Positions 25,001 to 35,989 are shown, counted from the first letter of the stretch. The stretch: 64,000 bases of DNA from Diaphorobacter aerolatus (GCF_014489535.1 NZ_CP060783.1:4485501-4549500); one strand, 5' to 3'. Translations and numbers: made by a program. Notes: generated by a model not told the origin, from the letters alone.

Positions 25001-25768
25001 TCAGGTGGCGTGCGCGATGATTCCGGTACGCAGCCATTCCATGGCCTGCTCGGGCGTCTCGCAGAGCGCACGTTCGGGCAGGCTGGGGCGGTCTACCATG
25101 ATGACGGGAATCTGCAATTCCCGCGCCGCCTCGATCTTGGCGTAGGTGTCCTTGCCACCCGCATTCTTGCTGACGATGCAATCGACCAAATGCTTTTGCA
25201 GCAGCGCGAGTTCGTCTTCAAGCGCAAACGGGCCGCGAGCGATGATCAGTTCGTGCTCGTCCGCAAGCAGCGGCGTTTGCTGCGGGTCGATCACACGCAG
25301 GATGAAGCGGTAACGCTTCGCAAGCTGCGAGAACGCGGCAAGCTGCTTGCGGCCAATCGCAAGAAATACGCGACGAGCCGTGGCGGGCAACAGGGCCGCT
25401 GCCGCGCTCATGTCGGTCGCGTGCGTCCAGCGATCTCCGGGTCTGGCCTGCCATACAGGCCGTTCCATGGCGATCAGCGGAATATCCAGAGCGCCGCACG
25501 CCTCGATGGCGTGTCTGCTCATCTGCGCGGCGAACGGGTGGGTCGCATCGATCACATGCGTGATGCGATGTTCCTGCAGATAACGCATCAGACCTTCGAC
25601 GCCACCAAATCCGCCCACGCGTGTGGGAAGCGCCGATGTGCGGCGATTCAGCGTCGCGCCTGCATACGAGTAGGTTGCGGCAATGCCCGCAGCCTGCAAT
25701 TGCAGGGACAGAACATGGGCGTCGAATGTGCCACCTAACAGCAAAACATGGGAAAGCGTCGAGGTCAT
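25001..25768 (-). CDS. cobK: Precorrin-6A reductase CobK
   Basis: 255 residues from the ATG at 25768 (MTSTLSHVLLLGGT). A Rossmann-like NADPH enzyme: VLLLGGTFDAHVL, THVIDATHPFAAQMS, RVFLAIGRKQLAAF and DCIVSKNAGGKDTYAKIEAA are characteristic. It is inverted relative to the surrounding cob genes: its stop faces cobJ (29 bp away) and its start codon overlaps the cobL start on the other strand. Its promoter must therefore lie inside cobL. Confidence 0.93.
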   Translation of the reverse strand: MTSTLSHVLLLGGTFDAHVLSLQLQAAGIAATYSYAGATLNRRTSALPTRVGGFGGVEGLMRYLQEHRITHVIDATHPFAAQMSRHAIEACGALDIPLIAMERPVWQARPGDRWTHATDMSAAAALLPATARRVFLAIGRKQLAAFSQLAKRYRFILRVIDPQQTPLLADEHELIIARGPFALEDELALLQKHLVDCIVSKNAGGKDTYAKIEAARELQIPVIMVDRPSLPERALCETPEQAMEWLRTGIIAHAT

Positions 25769-26961
25769 GACCCGTCCGTGGCTATTCATTGTCGGTATGC
25801 ATCCGTCGGGGCTTGAGGGGTTGAGCGCAGCCGCGCGGCGCGATCTCGATGATGCCAGCATTGTGTTCGGAAGTCCGCGTCTTCTTGCACTTGCCGATGT
25901 CGGCGAGCGCGGCAAGCCATGGCCTGTGCCGTTTGCCGTCGCGCCGGTGTTGGCGCTGCGCGGACAGGCGCGCGTGGCGGTGCTGGCGTCCGGCGATCCG
26001 TTTCATTTCGGCGGCGGCGCGTCGCTGGCGCGTCACCTCGATGTGGGCGAGTGGCGCAACCATCCGCAGCCTTCGACGTTTTCATGGATTGCGGGCGAAC
26101 TTGGCTGGTCGCAGGAAAGCACGCATTGTCTCGGCCTGCATGCGCAGCCGTTCGAGACGCTCACTCCCTTGCTCGCTGAGCGAGAAGTTCATCTGCTTGC
26201 TGCGTGATGCAGCCGCGGCGCACAGTCTGGCTACCTGGTTGAGCGCAGAAGGTTGGGGCGATAGCCGCATGTGGCTGGTGTCTCAGGCCGGTGGCGCCGA
26301 GTGCGAAATCCGCAGTGGCACGGCGAAGGCGCTTTCCGTATCGAGCACTACGGCTTCGGCTCCCGTGGCCGCCGCGTTTGAAGCGCTCGGTGGCGATGGC
26401 TGGGTGCGGGTGGCGGGCAGGAGCACGGATGCGTTCGTGCACGACGGCCAGATTACCAAGAGCCCCGTGCGTGCCCTGACGCTCGCGGCGCTTGCGCCCC
26501 GGCGTGGTGAATGCCTGTGGGATCTGGGCGCGGGATCGGGGTCGGTGTCCATCGAGTGGTGCCTTGCCGGAGGCCGCGCCGTCTGCGTTGAACGCAAGGC
26601 GGAACGTGTGGCCCATATCGCGCAAAACGCGAGACGTTATGCGGTGAATCTGCAAATTGTTCACGGCGATTCGCGCATGTGTCTGCACGATCTTGAGCCA
26701 AGGCCACAGGCGGTTTTTGTGGGTGGCGGATTCGACAAAACGCTGTTCGAGGACCTGCGTGCGATGCTGCACGAGCCGTGGCGATTGGTGGTGAGCGCGG
26801 TGACCCTGGAGACCCAGGCACTGCTGATGCAGTTGCATTGCGCGCACGGCGGTCAGTTGCTGCACCTGCAATACAGCGAAGCCGAGCCTCTTGGATCGAT
26901 GCCTGCATGGAAGCCTGCGCGACCATTGCTGCAATGGATGTGGAGCGCCGAAACATCATGA
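25767..26961 (+). CDS. cobL: Precorrin-6Y C5,15-methyltransferase (decarboxylating) CobL, frame broken
   Basis: A bifunctional enzyme with a CbiE-like N-terminal methylase (LFIVGMHPSGLEGLSAAARR, VLASGDPFHFGGGASLARHL) and a CbiT-like C-terminal methyltransferase/decarboxylase (LWDLGAGSGSVSIEWCLAGG). The reading frame changes near 26190-26210, between EVHLLA and RDAAAAHSLATWL, at the domain junction. Unlike the other breaks this is not an obvious homopolymer. An error is likely, but separate CbiE/CbiT proteins are possible. Overlaps cobE by 4 bp. Confidence 0.87.
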
Positions 26962-27446
26962 AGCGGGTCGCGGGCTGGGGATTTCGTGCAACGGCCACAC
27001 GGCAGTCGTTTGCCAGTTGCTGGGCGCGTGCGATGCAAAGCCTCGGGCTTCACCCGGTGCAGCAAGCGCAATGGCTATTCGCGGCGCTTGATATCAAACG
27101 CGACACTGTTGCGATGGCCGAATTCAACGCGTGGAGAGCGCAGGCCGCACCATGCGCCTCACTGGTGTTCTATGCCGGGTCAGAGATACGGGGCATCGAG
27201 ACGCCATCCAGGTCGCTCCGGTTGCTGGGCCGTTTCGGTACCGGCAGCGTCGCCGAGGCATTGGCGGCGTATGGAGCGGGGCAGCGCTCATTTTCTTGCG
27301 CACCTTCGGAAATTCGTTGGCTGATGCCGCGCGTTGTTTCCGCAGATGGCTGCGCGACGCTTGCCATCGCCACCGGCATTTCAGAACCGCTGCGCGGCAT
27401 CCTGCGCATATCCCGGATTCATCTTCTAAAAGGATTCGAGTCGTGA
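26958..27446 (+). CDS. cobE: Cobalamin biosynthesis protein CobE (CbiG C-terminal like)
   Basis: 162 residues from the ATG at 26958 within an ATGA overlap. Visible are [14 protein letters not shown] at the N-terminus, [20 protein letters not shown], and the C-terminal [15 protein letters not shown] typical of CobE/CbiG-C. The exact role of CobE in the aerobic route is not settled; a corrin intermediate carrier or hydrolase has been suggested. It ends in a GTGA overlap with cobM. Confidence 0.88.
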   Translation: MKRVAGWGFRATATRQSFASCWARAMQSLGLHPVQQAQWLFAALDIKRDTVAMAEFNAWRAQAAPCASLVFYAGSEIRGIETPSRSLRLLGRFGTGSVAEALAAYGAGQRSFSCAPSEIRWLMPRVVSADGCATLAIATGISEPLRGILRISRIHLLKGFES

Positions 27447-28239
27447 CAGTTCATTTCATCGGAGCAGGCCCGGGCGCCGCCGATCTCATCACCGTTCGCG
27501 GGCGCGATCTGCTGGCGGCATCTCCAGTGTGTCTCTATGCCGGATCGCTCGTCCCGGCTGAGCTGCTGGCGCATTGTCCGCGAGGGCCAGACTGGTCAAT
27601 ACGGCGCCGATGTCGCTCGACGAAATCATTGCCGAGATGGTCGATGCGCACACGCGTGGGCTCGATGTGGCGCGGCTGCACTCCGGCGATCTGAGCATCT
27701 GGTCGGCCATGGGCGAGCAGTTGCGCGGTCTGCGCGCGCACGATGTGCCTTTCAGCATAACGCCGGGCGTGCCGTCATTCAGTGCCGCCGCAGCGGCTTT
27801 GGAGGCCGAGCTGACCTTGCCGGGTTCGTGCCAGTCGGTGGTGCTCACGCGCACCACGGGGCGCGCGTCGAGCATGCCAGACAGTGAGACGCTGGCCGCG
27901 TTTGCCGCGACCGGCGCGGTGCTCGCAATCCATTTATCCGTGCATGTCGCGGCGCAAGTGCAAAACGAATTGCTCAGGCACTACGGCGCGGATTGCCCTG
28001 CGGCCATCGTCTGGCGCGCATCCTGGCCCGATGAACGGATCGCGCGCACCCGCGTGGGCGGGATTGCCGACGCGGCGCAGACCAACGCACTACAACGCAG
28101 CGCCCTGATTCTGGTGGGGCGAACGCTCGATCAGCGCAACTTCGGATCCAGCCGACTCTATGCCGACGACTACGACCGGCGCTATCGCCCACGTGGCAAC
28201 GAGCCGCGTTTTCCCTTGGGTCGGGACGAGGGCGGCTGA
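27443..28239 (+). CDS. cobM: Precorrin-4 C11-methyltransferase CobM (frameshifted)
   Basis: GTG start at 27443, overlapping cobE. Tetrapyrrole methylase motifs: [54 protein letters not shown], and [20 protein letters not shown]. One G missing at 27584-27586 breaks the frame after AHCPRG; restored, it runs [14 protein letters not shown]. About 265 residues; methylates C11 of precorrin-4. Confidence 0.92.
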
Positions 28240-28242
28240 GCG

Positions 28243-28998
28243 ATGCGGGAAATCTGTCTGATCGGCATCGGCACGGGCAATCCGGAGCACATCACGCTGG
28301 AGGCGGAGCGCGCCATTCGGCAGGCGGACCTGGTGCTGTTGCCGCACAAGGAAGACGGCAAGGCCGAGCTGGCCCATGTGCGAATCACTTTGTTGCAGCG
28401 CTTGGGTGTGGGGCCGGAGCGCATCGCCCATTTCGACATGCCCGTTCGGCGCCAGCACGGCGACGACTACGGCCAGCAGGTCGATGAATGGCACGACGCC
28501 ATCGCGCAGCGTTGGCGCGCGAGCCTTGTTGCTCACTCGATGGCGCAGAGTTGCCGCGTAGCCTTGCTGGTCTGGGGCGATCCGGTCCTGTATGACAGCA
28601 GCCTGCGCATTGCGGCGCGGCTTGGCCTTTCGCCGCAGCAAGTGCGCGTGGTGCCCGGAATCACGTCGATGCAATTGCTGTGCGGCGCGCATGGCATTGC
28701 GCTCAATGACATCGGCGCGCCCTTTCTCGTGACCACGGGGCGCCAACTGCAAAAAAGCGGCTGGCCCAAGGGCATCGACACACTGGTGGTGATGCTGGAC
28801 GGGCAATGCACCTATGAACAGGTGTGCGAGCCCGATGCAGACATTTATTGGGGCGCGTATCTGGGGATGCCGCAGCAGATGTTGATCAGGGGAAAGCTCG
28901 CGGACGTGAAGGCGCGCATCACGGACCAGCGACGACAGGCACGGGCGCGGCACGGCTGGATCATGGACATCTATCTGCTCAGGCGGCGACCCGCATAG
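28243..28998 (+). CDS. cobF: Precorrin-6A synthase (deacetylating) CobF
   Basis: 251 residues. ICLIGIGTGNPEHITLEAER, VALLVWGDPVLYDSSLRIAA, VVPGITSMQLLCGAHGI and TLVVMLDGQCTY match CobF, which methylates C1 of precorrin-5 with loss of acetyl. It starts 3 bp after cobM and closes the operon. CobF is specific to the aerobic pathway, in agreement with CobG. Confidence 0.94.
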   Translation: MREICLIGIGTGNPEHITLEAERAIRQADLVLLPHKEDGKAELAHVRITLLQRLGVGPERIAHFDMPVRRQHGDDYGQQVDEWHDAIAQRWRASLVAHSMAQSCRVALLVWGDPVLYDSSLRIAARLGLSPQQVRVVPGITSMQLLCGAHGIALNDIGAPFLVTTGRQLQKSGWPKGIDTLVVMLDGQCTYEQVCEPDADIYWGAYLGMPQQMLIRGKLADVKARITDQRRQARARHGWIMDIYLLRRRPA

Positions 28999-29184
28999 GT
29001 GTTGATTTAGTTCATTACTATTTGCATTACCCCATATCGCGTCCACGGCATACCGGATCGACCGATCTGCGCGAGAATCAACGTACCAAGTCGCATCAGG
29101 GAAACCCTGCGAAGCGTAAAGCTGGCCACTGCCTAGAATCAAACGGCAGCATGAGATTGCCGCCTAGTTGATCGTTGAGGAACC

Positions 29185-29744
29185 ATGGAAATGTCCGAGG
29201 AGTCGCCTGTGCAAGAAGAGAACCCAAGCCCCGAAACCAAGACTGCGCAGCGCGTAATCAAAAAGTATCCGAATCGCCGTCTGTACGACACATCCACGTC
29301 CACCTACATCACGCTCAGCGAGGTCAAGGATCTGGTCATGGGTGGCGAGAGCGTTGTCGTGCGCGATGCCAAGTCCAGCGAAGACCTGACGCGCAGCATC
29401 CTGTTGCAGATCATTCTCGAAGAAGAGGCCGGCGGCGCGCCGATGTTCAGCGAGGCCGTGCTGGCCAACATCATCCGCTTCTACGGCCATGCCATGCAGG
29501 GCTTCATGGGTCATACCTTGAGAAGAACATTCAGGCATTCACCGACATGCAGGCCAAGCTGGCCGAACAGGCAAAGGGCTTCACACCCGAGATGTGGACG
29601 CAGTTCATGAGCCCGCAGTCGCCCGTCTACAAGGGCATGATGGGCAACTACATGGAGCAGTCGCAAAACATGTTCGCGCAGATGCAGGAGCAGATGCAAA
29701 AGCAGACCGAACAAATGCTCGGCGCGTTCGGCATCAAGCGCTGA
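29185..29744 (+). CDS. phaR: Polyhydroxyalkanoate synthesis repressor PhaR (frameshifted)
   Basis: The N-terminal DNA/PHB-binding accumulation regulator domain is clear: RVIKKYPNRRLYDTSTSTYI, TLSEVKDLVMGGESVVV and LLQIILEEEAGGAPMFS. The C-terminal part is Gln/Met-rich (MEQSQNMFAQMQEQMQKQ). The frame breaks at GGG 29508-29510; one G restored gives GFMGSYLEKNIQAF. About 187 residues. PhaR senses PHB granules and represses phasin and itself, so the organism probably stores PHB. Confidence 0.92.
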
Positions 29745-29812
29745 GAGCACGTAGGTCTCGTTTTAGTGGCTCGCTGACACACCAGTGAGGTGCGTTTCTA
29801 TAGAATTGTTCG

Positions 29813-30388
29813 ATGCCGTCTTCCGCGCCCCCGTCTCCGATGAATTCCGAATCCTCAATTCCCGACCTTATCTGGCAGACGGTTGCGCGCGAGTTTGCCG
29901 ACGTGTCCGACGTGGAGCAGGCCACCCGCATCGTCTTGCGACTGGTGCTTGCCGCGCTGCTCGGCGGACTGCTGGGCTGGGAGCGCGAAAGTCGGGGAAA
30001 GGCCGCCGGCTTGCGCACCCACATGCTGGTGGCCATGGGGTCCGCCACGTTCGTGCTGATTCCCCAAATGATGGGTGCTCAGGCCGGTGACCTGAGCCGC
30101 GTGATCCAGGGCGTGATCGCAGGCGTCGGCTTCCTCGGCGCAGGCGCCATCCTGAAATCCTCGGAAAACGGCAAGGAACACGTGAAGGGGCTCACCACCG
30201 CAGCGGGTGTCTGGTTCACCGCTGCCATCGGTGTGGCGATAGGCGCGGGCAAGGACACCGCCGCGCTCATCTGTGCACTGCTCGCTCTGCTGGTACTGGC
30301 CGTGGTGCCCTGGCTCAGCAAGGATCGGGACGACGACGCGCACCAACACACGCACAAGCACGCGGTAGGCAAGGATTCCGACGATTGA
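29813..30388 (+). CDS. MgtC/SapB-family membrane protein
   Basis: 191 residues. RLVLAALLGGLLGWERESRG, AAGLRTHMLVAMGSATFVLI and IAGVGFLGAGAILKS are MgtC signatures; four to five membrane helices are seen, then a His/Asp-rich cytoplasmic tail (DAHQHTHKHAVGKD). Members help growth at low magnesium, often by modulating the F-ATPase. Monocistronic here, with no visible Mg sensor. Confidence 0.88.
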   Translation: MPSSAPPSPMNSESSIPDLIWQTVAREFADVSDVEQATRIVLRLVLAALLGGLLGWERESRGKAAGLRTHMLVAMGSATFVLIPQMMGAQAGDLSRVIQGVIAGVGFLGAGAILKSSENGKEHVKGLTTAAGVWFTAAIGVAIGAGKDTAALICALLALLVLAVVPWLSKDRDDDAHQHTHKHAVGKDSDD

Positions 30389-30474
30389 GCAGCCGGTTGC
30401 CGCGAGTGCGCTGATTTGTCGCCCGGAAAATCCGTGCGGCGGCGTAGCGGCTGCAGAACTGGGACAATAGAGGG

Positions 30475-31869
30475 ATGAGCGAAGCAGTCTCCCCCACGAA
30501 AACACCCAAAGTCGGTTTTGTGTCCCTCGGATGCCCGAAGGCACTCACCGACAGCGAGTTGATCCTCACGCAACTGAGCGCCGAGGGCTATGAAACCTCC
30601 AAAACCTTCCAGGGCGCCGATCTGGTGATCGTCAACACCTGCGGTTTCATTGACGATGCGGTCAAGGAAAGCCTGGACACGATTGGCGAGGCGCTGGCCG
30701 AGAACGGCCGGGTGATCGTCACCGGCTGCCTCGGCGCGAAGGCGGGCAAGGAGGGCGGTGACAACCTGATTCGCGAAGTGCATCCCAGCGTGCTCGCCGT
30801 GACCGGCCCGCATGCGACGCAAGAGGTGATGAATGCGGTGCACGCACATTTGCCCAAACCCCACGATCCGTTCATCGATCTGGTGCCGGGCGCTTTCGGT
30901 GAGGCGGGCATCAAGCTCACGCCCAGGCACTATGCGTACCTGAAGATCAGCGAGGGCTGCAATCATCGCTGCACCTTTTGCATCATCCCGTCGATGCGCG
31001 GCGACCTGGTGTCGCGTCCGATTGGCGACGTGCTCAAGGAGGCACGCGCGCTGTTTGAAGGCGGCGTGAAGGAATTGCTCGTCATCAGCCAAGACACGTC
31101 GGCCTATGGTGTCGATGTGAAGTACCGCACGGGCTTCTGGGATGGCAAGCCCGTCAAGACGCGCATGCTGGAACTGGTGCAGGCCCTTGGCGAGATCGCG
31201 CGGCCTTATGGTGCCTGGGTGCGCCTGCACTATGTCTACCCCTACCCGAGCGTGGACGACGTGATTCCGTTGATGGCGACCGGCGCGGTGCTGCCGTATC
31301 TGGACGTTCCGCTGCAGCACAGCCACCCGGACGTGCTCAAGCGAATGAAGCGTCCGGCCAGCGGTGAGAAGAACCTGGAGCGCATACTGCGGTGGCGCGA
31401 GGCCTGCCCGGAAATCGTGATTCGCAGCACCTTCATCACCGGGTTTCCGGGCGAGACCGAAGCGGAATTCCAGCATCTGCTCGATTTCATCCGCGAGGCA
31501 GGCATCGACCGTGCGGGCTGCTTCGCGTACAGCGACGTCGAGGGCGCGGCCGCCAACGAACTGCCGGGCATGCTGCCCTTTGAAGTGCGCGAGGAGCGCC
31601 GCTCGCGCTTCATGGCCGTCGCCGAAGAGGTTTCGACGGCGCGCTTGCAGCGCCGTGTCGGCCAGACCTTGCAGGTGCTGGTCGACAAGTCGATTGCGCT
31701 CGGAAAAAAAGGCGGCGTGGGCCGCAGTTTTGCCGATGCGCCCGAGATCGACGGTGTGGTGCATCTGCTGCCACCCGAGAAGATCAGCAAGACCTACAAG
31801 GTCGGCGAATTCACCAAGGTACGCATCGTCGGCACGCAGGGCCACGACCTGGTGGGCGTGCCGGTGTAG
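30475..31869 (+). CDS. rimO: Ribosomal protein S12 methylthiotransferase RimO
   Basis: 464 residues. N-terminal UPF0004 domain ([31 protein letters not shown]), radical-[23 protein letters not shown] binding the second Fe-S cluster, and a C-terminal TRAM domain ([17 protein letters not shown]). It methylthiolates Asp of ribosomal protein S12. Both cluster motifs are intact. The operon ends in a strong terminator at 31907. Confidence 0.97.
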   Translation: MSEAVSPTKTPKVGFVSLGCPKALTDSELILTQLSAEGYETSKTFQGADLVIVNTCGFIDDAVKESLDTIGEALAENGRVIVTGCLGAKAGKEGGDNLIREVHPSVLAVTGPHATQEVMNAVHAHLPKPHDPFIDLVPGAFGEAGIKLTPRHYAYLKISEGCNHRCTFCIIPSMRGDLVSRPIGDVLKEARALFEGGVKELLVISQDTSAYGVDVKYRTGFWDGKPVKTRMLELVQALGEIARPYGAWVRLHYVYPYPSVDDVIPLMATGAVLPYLDVPLQHSHPDVLKRMKRPASGEKNLERILRWREACPEIVIRSTFITGFPGETEAEFQHLLDFIREAGIDRAGCFAYSDVEGAAANELPGMLPFEVREERRSRFMAVAEEVSTARLQRRVGQTLQVLVDKSIALGKKGGVGRSFADAPEIDGVVHLLPPEKISKTYKVGEFTKVRIVGTQGHDLVGVPV

Positions 31870-31906
31870 ATTCACCATTTTTAGCGCGCCCTGAGGGGGC
31901 GACGAG

Positions 31907-31939
31907 AGCGATGCACGGGTTTTCGTGCATCGCTTTTTT
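31907..31939 (+). terminator. Terminator of rimO
   Basis: AGCGATGCACG (31907-31917) and CGTGCATCGCT (31924-31934) form an 11-bp stem followed by TTTTTG. Confidence 0.9.
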
Positions 31940-32077
31940 GTTGGGTCGAGGCGCGGCCTGCCTTCGACGCGCGGAGCATCCATGGCGATCTCGCATGGCT
32001 TGATGCTGCGCAGTCGGGCGATAGGGCATCGGTGCAATGCTGGCGGTTTGTTTGACACCCATCCAAAGGAGAAGCAA

Positions 32078-33106
32078 ATGAAACAGACCATGAAGGCCGC
32101 CGTTGTCCGCGAATTTGGAAAGCCGCTGGTGATTGAAGAGGTCGCGGTTCCGCGTCCCGATCCCGGCTTTGTGCTGGTGAAGATCGAGGCATGCGGCGTG
32201 TGCCACACCGACCTGCACGCCGCCGAGGGTGACTGGCCGGTCAGGCCCAATCCTCCGTTCATTCCCGGTCACGAAGGGGTGGGCTACGTGGCGGCCGTGG
32301 GCGCAGGCGTCACGCATGTGAAGGAGGGCGACCGGGTCGGCATCCCTTGGCTCTACACCGCATGCGGTCATTGCGAACACTGCCTTGGAGGCTGGGAGAC
32401 GCTGTGCGAGCAGCAGAAGAACACTGGCTACTCGGTCAATGGCGGATTCGCCGAATACGCGGTCGCCGATGCCAATTTCGTTGGCCACTTGCCGGACGGC
32501 GTGAACATGCTCGAAATCGCCCCGGTGCTGTGCGCTGGCGTCACGGTCTACAAGGGCCTCAAAGTGACCGACACCAAACCCGGCGACTGGGTCGTCATCT
32601 CGGGCATTGGTGGGCTGGGACACATGGCGGTGCAATACGCCAGGGCGATGGGCATGAACGTGGCAGCGGTCGATGTGGATGACGGCAAGCTCGACTTCGC
32701 CAAGCGTCTGGGCGCTTCGGTCACAGTCAACGCAATGAAGACCGATCCCGGCGCGTATCTGAAAAAGGAAATCGGAGGCGCGCACGGCGTGCTGGTGACC
32801 GCGGTGTCGCCCAAGGCATTCGAACAGGCTCTGGGCATGGTGCGGCGCGGCGGCACCGTGTCGCTCAACGGGCTGCCGCCGGGCAACTTCCCGCTGCCGA
32901 TCTTCAACATGGTGCTCAACGGCGTGACGGTACGCGGCTCGATTGTCGGAACGCGCCTCGATCTTCAGGAGTCACTGGCCTTCGCCGCACTCGGCAAGGT
33001 CAAGGCCACGGTCACGGCTGACCGGCTTGAAAACATCAACGAGATCTTTGCGCGCATGCACGCCAACAAGATCGAAGGCCGTGTGGTGCTGGACATGAAT
33101 CTCTGA
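32078..33106 (+). CDS. adhP: Zinc-dependent alcohol dehydrogenase AdhP
   Basis: 342 residues from the ATG at 32078, preceded by AAAGGAG. A medium-chain dehydrogenase: catalytic zinc motif [16 protein letters not shown] and GHEGVG, structural zinc cysteines in [15 protein letters not shown], and NAD-binding [15 protein letters not shown]. It oxidises ethanol and similar short alcohols reversibly. Monocistronic; shares a bidirectional terminator with efp. Confidence 0.95.
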   Translation: MKQTMKAAVVREFGKPLVIEEVAVPRPDPGFVLVKIEACGVCHTDLHAAEGDWPVRPNPPFIPGHEGVGYVAAVGAGVTHVKEGDRVGIPWLYTACGHCEHCLGGWETLCEQQKNTGYSVNGGFAEYAVADANFVGHLPDGVNMLEIAPVLCAGVTVYKGLKVTDTKPGDWVVISGIGGLGHMAVQYARAMGMNVAAVDVDDGKLDFAKRLGASVTVNAMKTDPGAYLKKEIGGAHGVLVTAVSPKAFEQALGMVRRGGTVSLNGLPPGNFPLPIFNMVLNGVTVRGSIVGTRLDLQESLAFAALGKVKATVTADRLENINEIFARMHANKIEGRVVLDMNL

Positions 33107-33120
33107 CCTCACAAAAGCAA

Positions 33121-33146
33121 AAAAGGCTTCCCTCGGGAAGCCTTTT
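33121..33146. terminator. Bidirectional terminator between adhP and efp
   Basis: AAAAGGCTTCCC and GGGAAGCCTTTT form a 12-bp stem with a two-base loop, flanked by A and T tracts on both strands, between two convergent genes. Confidence 0.9.
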
Positions 33147-33180
33147 CATTGGAGTGCCGAAGCACTTCGCGACAACACGC

Positions 33181-33735
33181 TTAGACGCGCTTGCGGTATT
33201 CGCCGGTGCGGGTGTCGATTTCGATCTTGTCTTCCTGCGCAACGAACAGCGGCACGGCCACTTCAAAGCCGGTGGCGATCTTGGCGGGCTTGAGAACCTT
33301 GCCCGAGGTGTCGCCCTTGACGGCGGGTTCGGTCCAGGTGACTTCACGCACGACGGAAGTCGGCAGTTCGACCGAGATGGCCTTGCCGTCATAGAACACC
33401 ACTTCGGCGGTCATGCCGTCTTCGAGGTAGTTGATGGCATCGCCCATGTTCTCGGCTTCGACTTCGTACTGGTTGAAATCGGGGTCCATCCACACGTACA
33501 TCGGGTCGGCGAAGTAGGAATAGGTGCAATCCTTCTTGTCCAGGATGACGTTGTCGATCTTGTCGTCGGCCTTGAACACGATTTCGGTGCCCATGTTGTT
33601 GAGCAGGGCCTTGAGCTTCATGCGCACGGTGGCTGCGCCACGGCCGCCACGGGCGTATTCGGTCCTCAGAACGATCATCGGGTCTTTGCCCTGCATGATC
33701 ACGTTGCCGGCGCGGATTTCTTGAGCGATTTTCAT
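33181..33735 (-). CDS. efp: Elongation factor P
   Basis: 184 residues from the ATG at 33735 ([14 protein letters not shown]). EF-P rescues ribosomes stalled at polyproline. The modification loop reads YARGGRGAA, placing arginine at position 32. In this subgroup Arg32 is rhamnosylated, rather than Lys34 lysylated, and the rhamnosyltransferase gene earP lies directly upstream. The C-terminal OB domains end in [12 protein letters not shown]. Confidence 0.97.
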   Translation of the reverse strand: MKIAQEIRAGNVIMQGKDPMIVLRTEYARGGRGAATVRMKLKALLNNMGTEIVFKADDKIDNVILDKKDCTYSYFADPMYVWMDPDFNQYEVEAENMGDAINYLEDGMTAEVVFYDGKAISVELPTSVVREVTWTEPAVKGDTSGKVLKPAKIATGFEVAVPLFVAQEDKIEIDTRTGEYRKRV

Positions 33736-33887
33736 AGCTTGCTTGACTGCGAGTTGGGCCGCTCCACTGACGGGGCGGCAAAGGCGAGGTCGATGGGACT
33801 GCCCGTCACCCCGGCGCATGGTCCGCGGCGGGACGCGCCGGCTGGGCACGAGATGTGCAGCCTTGGTTTGGCGCAAAGACTGCCATT

Positions 33888-34955
33888 TTAGCTTTTTTCC
33901 AGAACAAAGCCCAGCATCTGCGTGAGAAGGTCATTTTGCGCCAGCAACCGATCACGGGCTGAGCAAGCGCTGGCGCGCCATTCGGCGAGTATGGCCGTGT
34001 CGATATGGGGCGGTTTGGGCGCTCCCGGAAGCTCATTCCAGGCCGCATGCATGTCCCGAAGCGACTGCGGCGCCTGCATCCAGTCGAGAAACGCATGCAG
34101 CTTGTCGTGGTGGGCGTCGTCGTGTTGCGGGTAAATCTGCCAGACAAAGGGCTGGCCCGCCCAGAGCGCACGCACGAGCGAATCCTCGCCACGCACGAAA
34201 TTCAGGTCGCAGGCCCAGAGCAGTTCGTCGAATTCCCGCTGGCTGCGAGGCGGCAGAAACCGGACGTTGTCGGGATGCGCCGGGAGCAGGGCGGCACGCA
34301 CGGCCGCAGCAGCGCGGCCCGGCGTCACCAGCCATTGCGCCGACGAGCGTGTGTCGGCAAATACCGGTTCAAAGGCCTTGGGTTCGTAGCAGAACAGCAT
34401 GCAGGCGGTGTCCTGCTCGCCGAGTCCCTGTCGCGCTCGCCATGCCTTGCGGTCGAATGCTGCTTGCCGCTCAGGCAGATCGGGCTCGCGCAAAAGTCCT
34501 CCTGTACGCACCGTGAATCCGGGGTAGAAAAACCAGCGCGTGAGTCCGGCGGCCGGGCCGCTCATGAGCGGCGAGGGCAGGCGGTGACAGCGCTCCACAT
34601 AACTTTCGGCGGAAAGGTATTCGAGATTGATCCAGAGGATGCTGTTGGCGTCGGCCCGGTGCCTGTCTGCCATGGCCGCGAGAAACGTCTCGGGGATTTC
34701 GCAGCCAAACGCCTCGATGATCACCTCACCCGGACCACCTTCGGGCACCTGCGCGGGCCAGGGCAGTACGGTCACACCCGCGCCGCCATGAGGTGCCATC
34801 CACCAAAGCGCGCTCGCATCGTCGATGAAAAGCCGCACCTGATGGCCGCGCGCGCCGAGGTCGGCCGCGAGTCGCCAGCACACGCCGATGTCGCCAAAAT
34901 TGTCGATCACCTGACAGAAGATGTCCCAGCGCCGGGGGGAAAGAATAGGGCTCAT
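33888..34955 (-). CDS. earP: EF-P arginine rhamnosyltransferase EarP
   Basis: 355 residues of the DUF2331/EarP family, a GT-B fold inverting transferase using dTDP-rhamnose. [20 protein letters not shown] at the N-terminus carries the conserved aspartates. [20 protein letters not shown] then VWQIYPQ is the C-terminal nucleotide-sugar signature. It precedes efp in the same direction with a 152-bp gap, matching EF-P Arg32. Its start overlaps the LysR stop by 4 bp. Confidence 0.95.
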   Translation of the reverse strand: MSPILSPRRWDIFCQVIDNFGDIGVCWRLAADLGARGHQVRLFIDDASALWWMAPHGGAGVTVLPWPAQVPEGGPGEVIIEAFGCEIPETFLAAMADRHRADANSILWINLEYLSAESYVERCHRLPSPLMSGPAAGLTRWFFYPGFTVRTGGLLREPDLPERQAAFDRKAWRARQGLGEQDTACMLFCYEPKAFEPVFADTRSSAQWLVTPGRAAAAVRAALLPAHPDNVRFLPPRSQREFDELLWACDLNFVRGEDSLVRALWAGQPFVWQIYPQHDDAHHDKLHAFLDWMQAPQSLRDMHAAWNELPGAPKPPHIDTAILAEWRASACSARDRLLAQNDLLTQMLGFVLEKS

Positions 34956-35866
34956 GGGGAAGCAGGGGCGGCGTCCGTGTTTTCCTCAGGCCGCAGGTGA
35001 TCCACCAGCAGCCGCGCGACGCCCGAGAGCGATTCGAGTGATCGCACGCACAGCGACAACCGCCGCCTGGCCCAGGGCTCGACCAGAGGAATGGTGCGCA
35101 GCGCGAGCGCTCCGCGGTAGATCTGCGCACTGCCCAGCGGCAGCACGCCGACGCCAAGGCCCGCCGAAACCATCAGGCACAGCGCGTCATAGCTCGTGAC
35201 CTGGATGCGCACCTTGAGTGGCATGTCCTGCTCCGCCGCGTTGCGCATGAGCAGGTTGTTGATGGCGCTCCCGGTGTGCATGCCCACCAGATCGAAGGGC
35301 AGGATGTCTGCAAACTTCAGGCTGCGCCGTCGCGCCAGAGCATGGCCAGCAGGTACCGCCACGACGAGTTCGTCCTCGCGATACGGCAGCAGCGTGATTC
35401 CCTCGCCGTAGCTGCCGTGGTTCAGGATGCCCACATCCGCTGCGTTCTCTGCAACGGAATGCGCGATGCTGGTGCTGATCTGCTCCAGCAATTGCACCTG
35501 CACCTGCGGATGTGCGGCCATGAAACTCTGCAGCTCGCCGGGCAGGAATTGCGTGATGGCCGAGATGTTGGCGACCACGCGCACATGGCCGCGCACGCCC
35601 GCGCCATAGTCACGCATCTGCGCGCCGATGCCATCCAGATCATTGAGCACGCCGCGCGCCAGATTCAGCAGCGCAAAAGCCGCCGCCGTGGGTTCGGTGC
35701 CGCGATTGCTGCGCGCGAACAGTTCGACCTGCAGCGTGTCCTCCAGCTCGGCGAGGCGACGGCTTGCGGCGGATGCGGCAATGTGTTCGCGCGCGGCGGC
35801 GCGGGCGATGGCGTTTTCTTCCATCACCGCCACAAACAGGCGCAGGGATACGGGGTCGAGCTTCAT
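34952..35866 (-). CDS. LysR-family transcriptional regulator
   Basis: About 304 residues from the ATG at 35866 (MKLDPVSLRLFVAVMEE). The N-terminal HTH (AIARAAAREHIAASAASRRL) is followed by an effector domain (HVRVVANISAITQFLPGELQ). It is divergent from the CoA-transferase gene across about 120 bp, so it probably controls that catabolic operon. Its stop overlaps the earP start, which is likely incidental coupling. Confidence 0.9.
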   Translation of the reverse strand: MKLDPVSLRLFVAVMEENAIARAAAREHIAASAASRRLAELEDTLQVELFARSNRGTEPTAAAFALLNLARGVLNDLDGIGAQMRDYGAGVRGHVRVVANISAITQFLPGELQSFMAAHPQVQVQLLEQISTSIAHSVAENAADVGILNHGSYGEGITLLPYREDELVVAVPAGHALARRRSLKFADILPFDLVGMHTGSAINNLLMRNAAEQDMPLKVRIQVTSYDALCLMVSAGLGVGVLPLGSAQIYRGALALRTIPLVEPWARRRLSLCVRSLESLSGVARLLVDHLRPEENTDAAPASP

Positions 35867-35989
35867 GGATTTGTGGGTATTGTCGCCTGCCATGCCGGTT
35901 TGCGATGGCAGCGTCGCGCATCAGCGTTTTGCACGCGTGCCGAATGGCGACATTATCCGCGCGGGTGATGTTGTGAAAGGAGACGAACC

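Noticed and set aside
30079..32262. 727-codon minus-strand open frame opposite rimO
   Set aside because: A shadow of rimO and adhP reading frames; it contains no domain and has His/Arg/Gln-rich composition.
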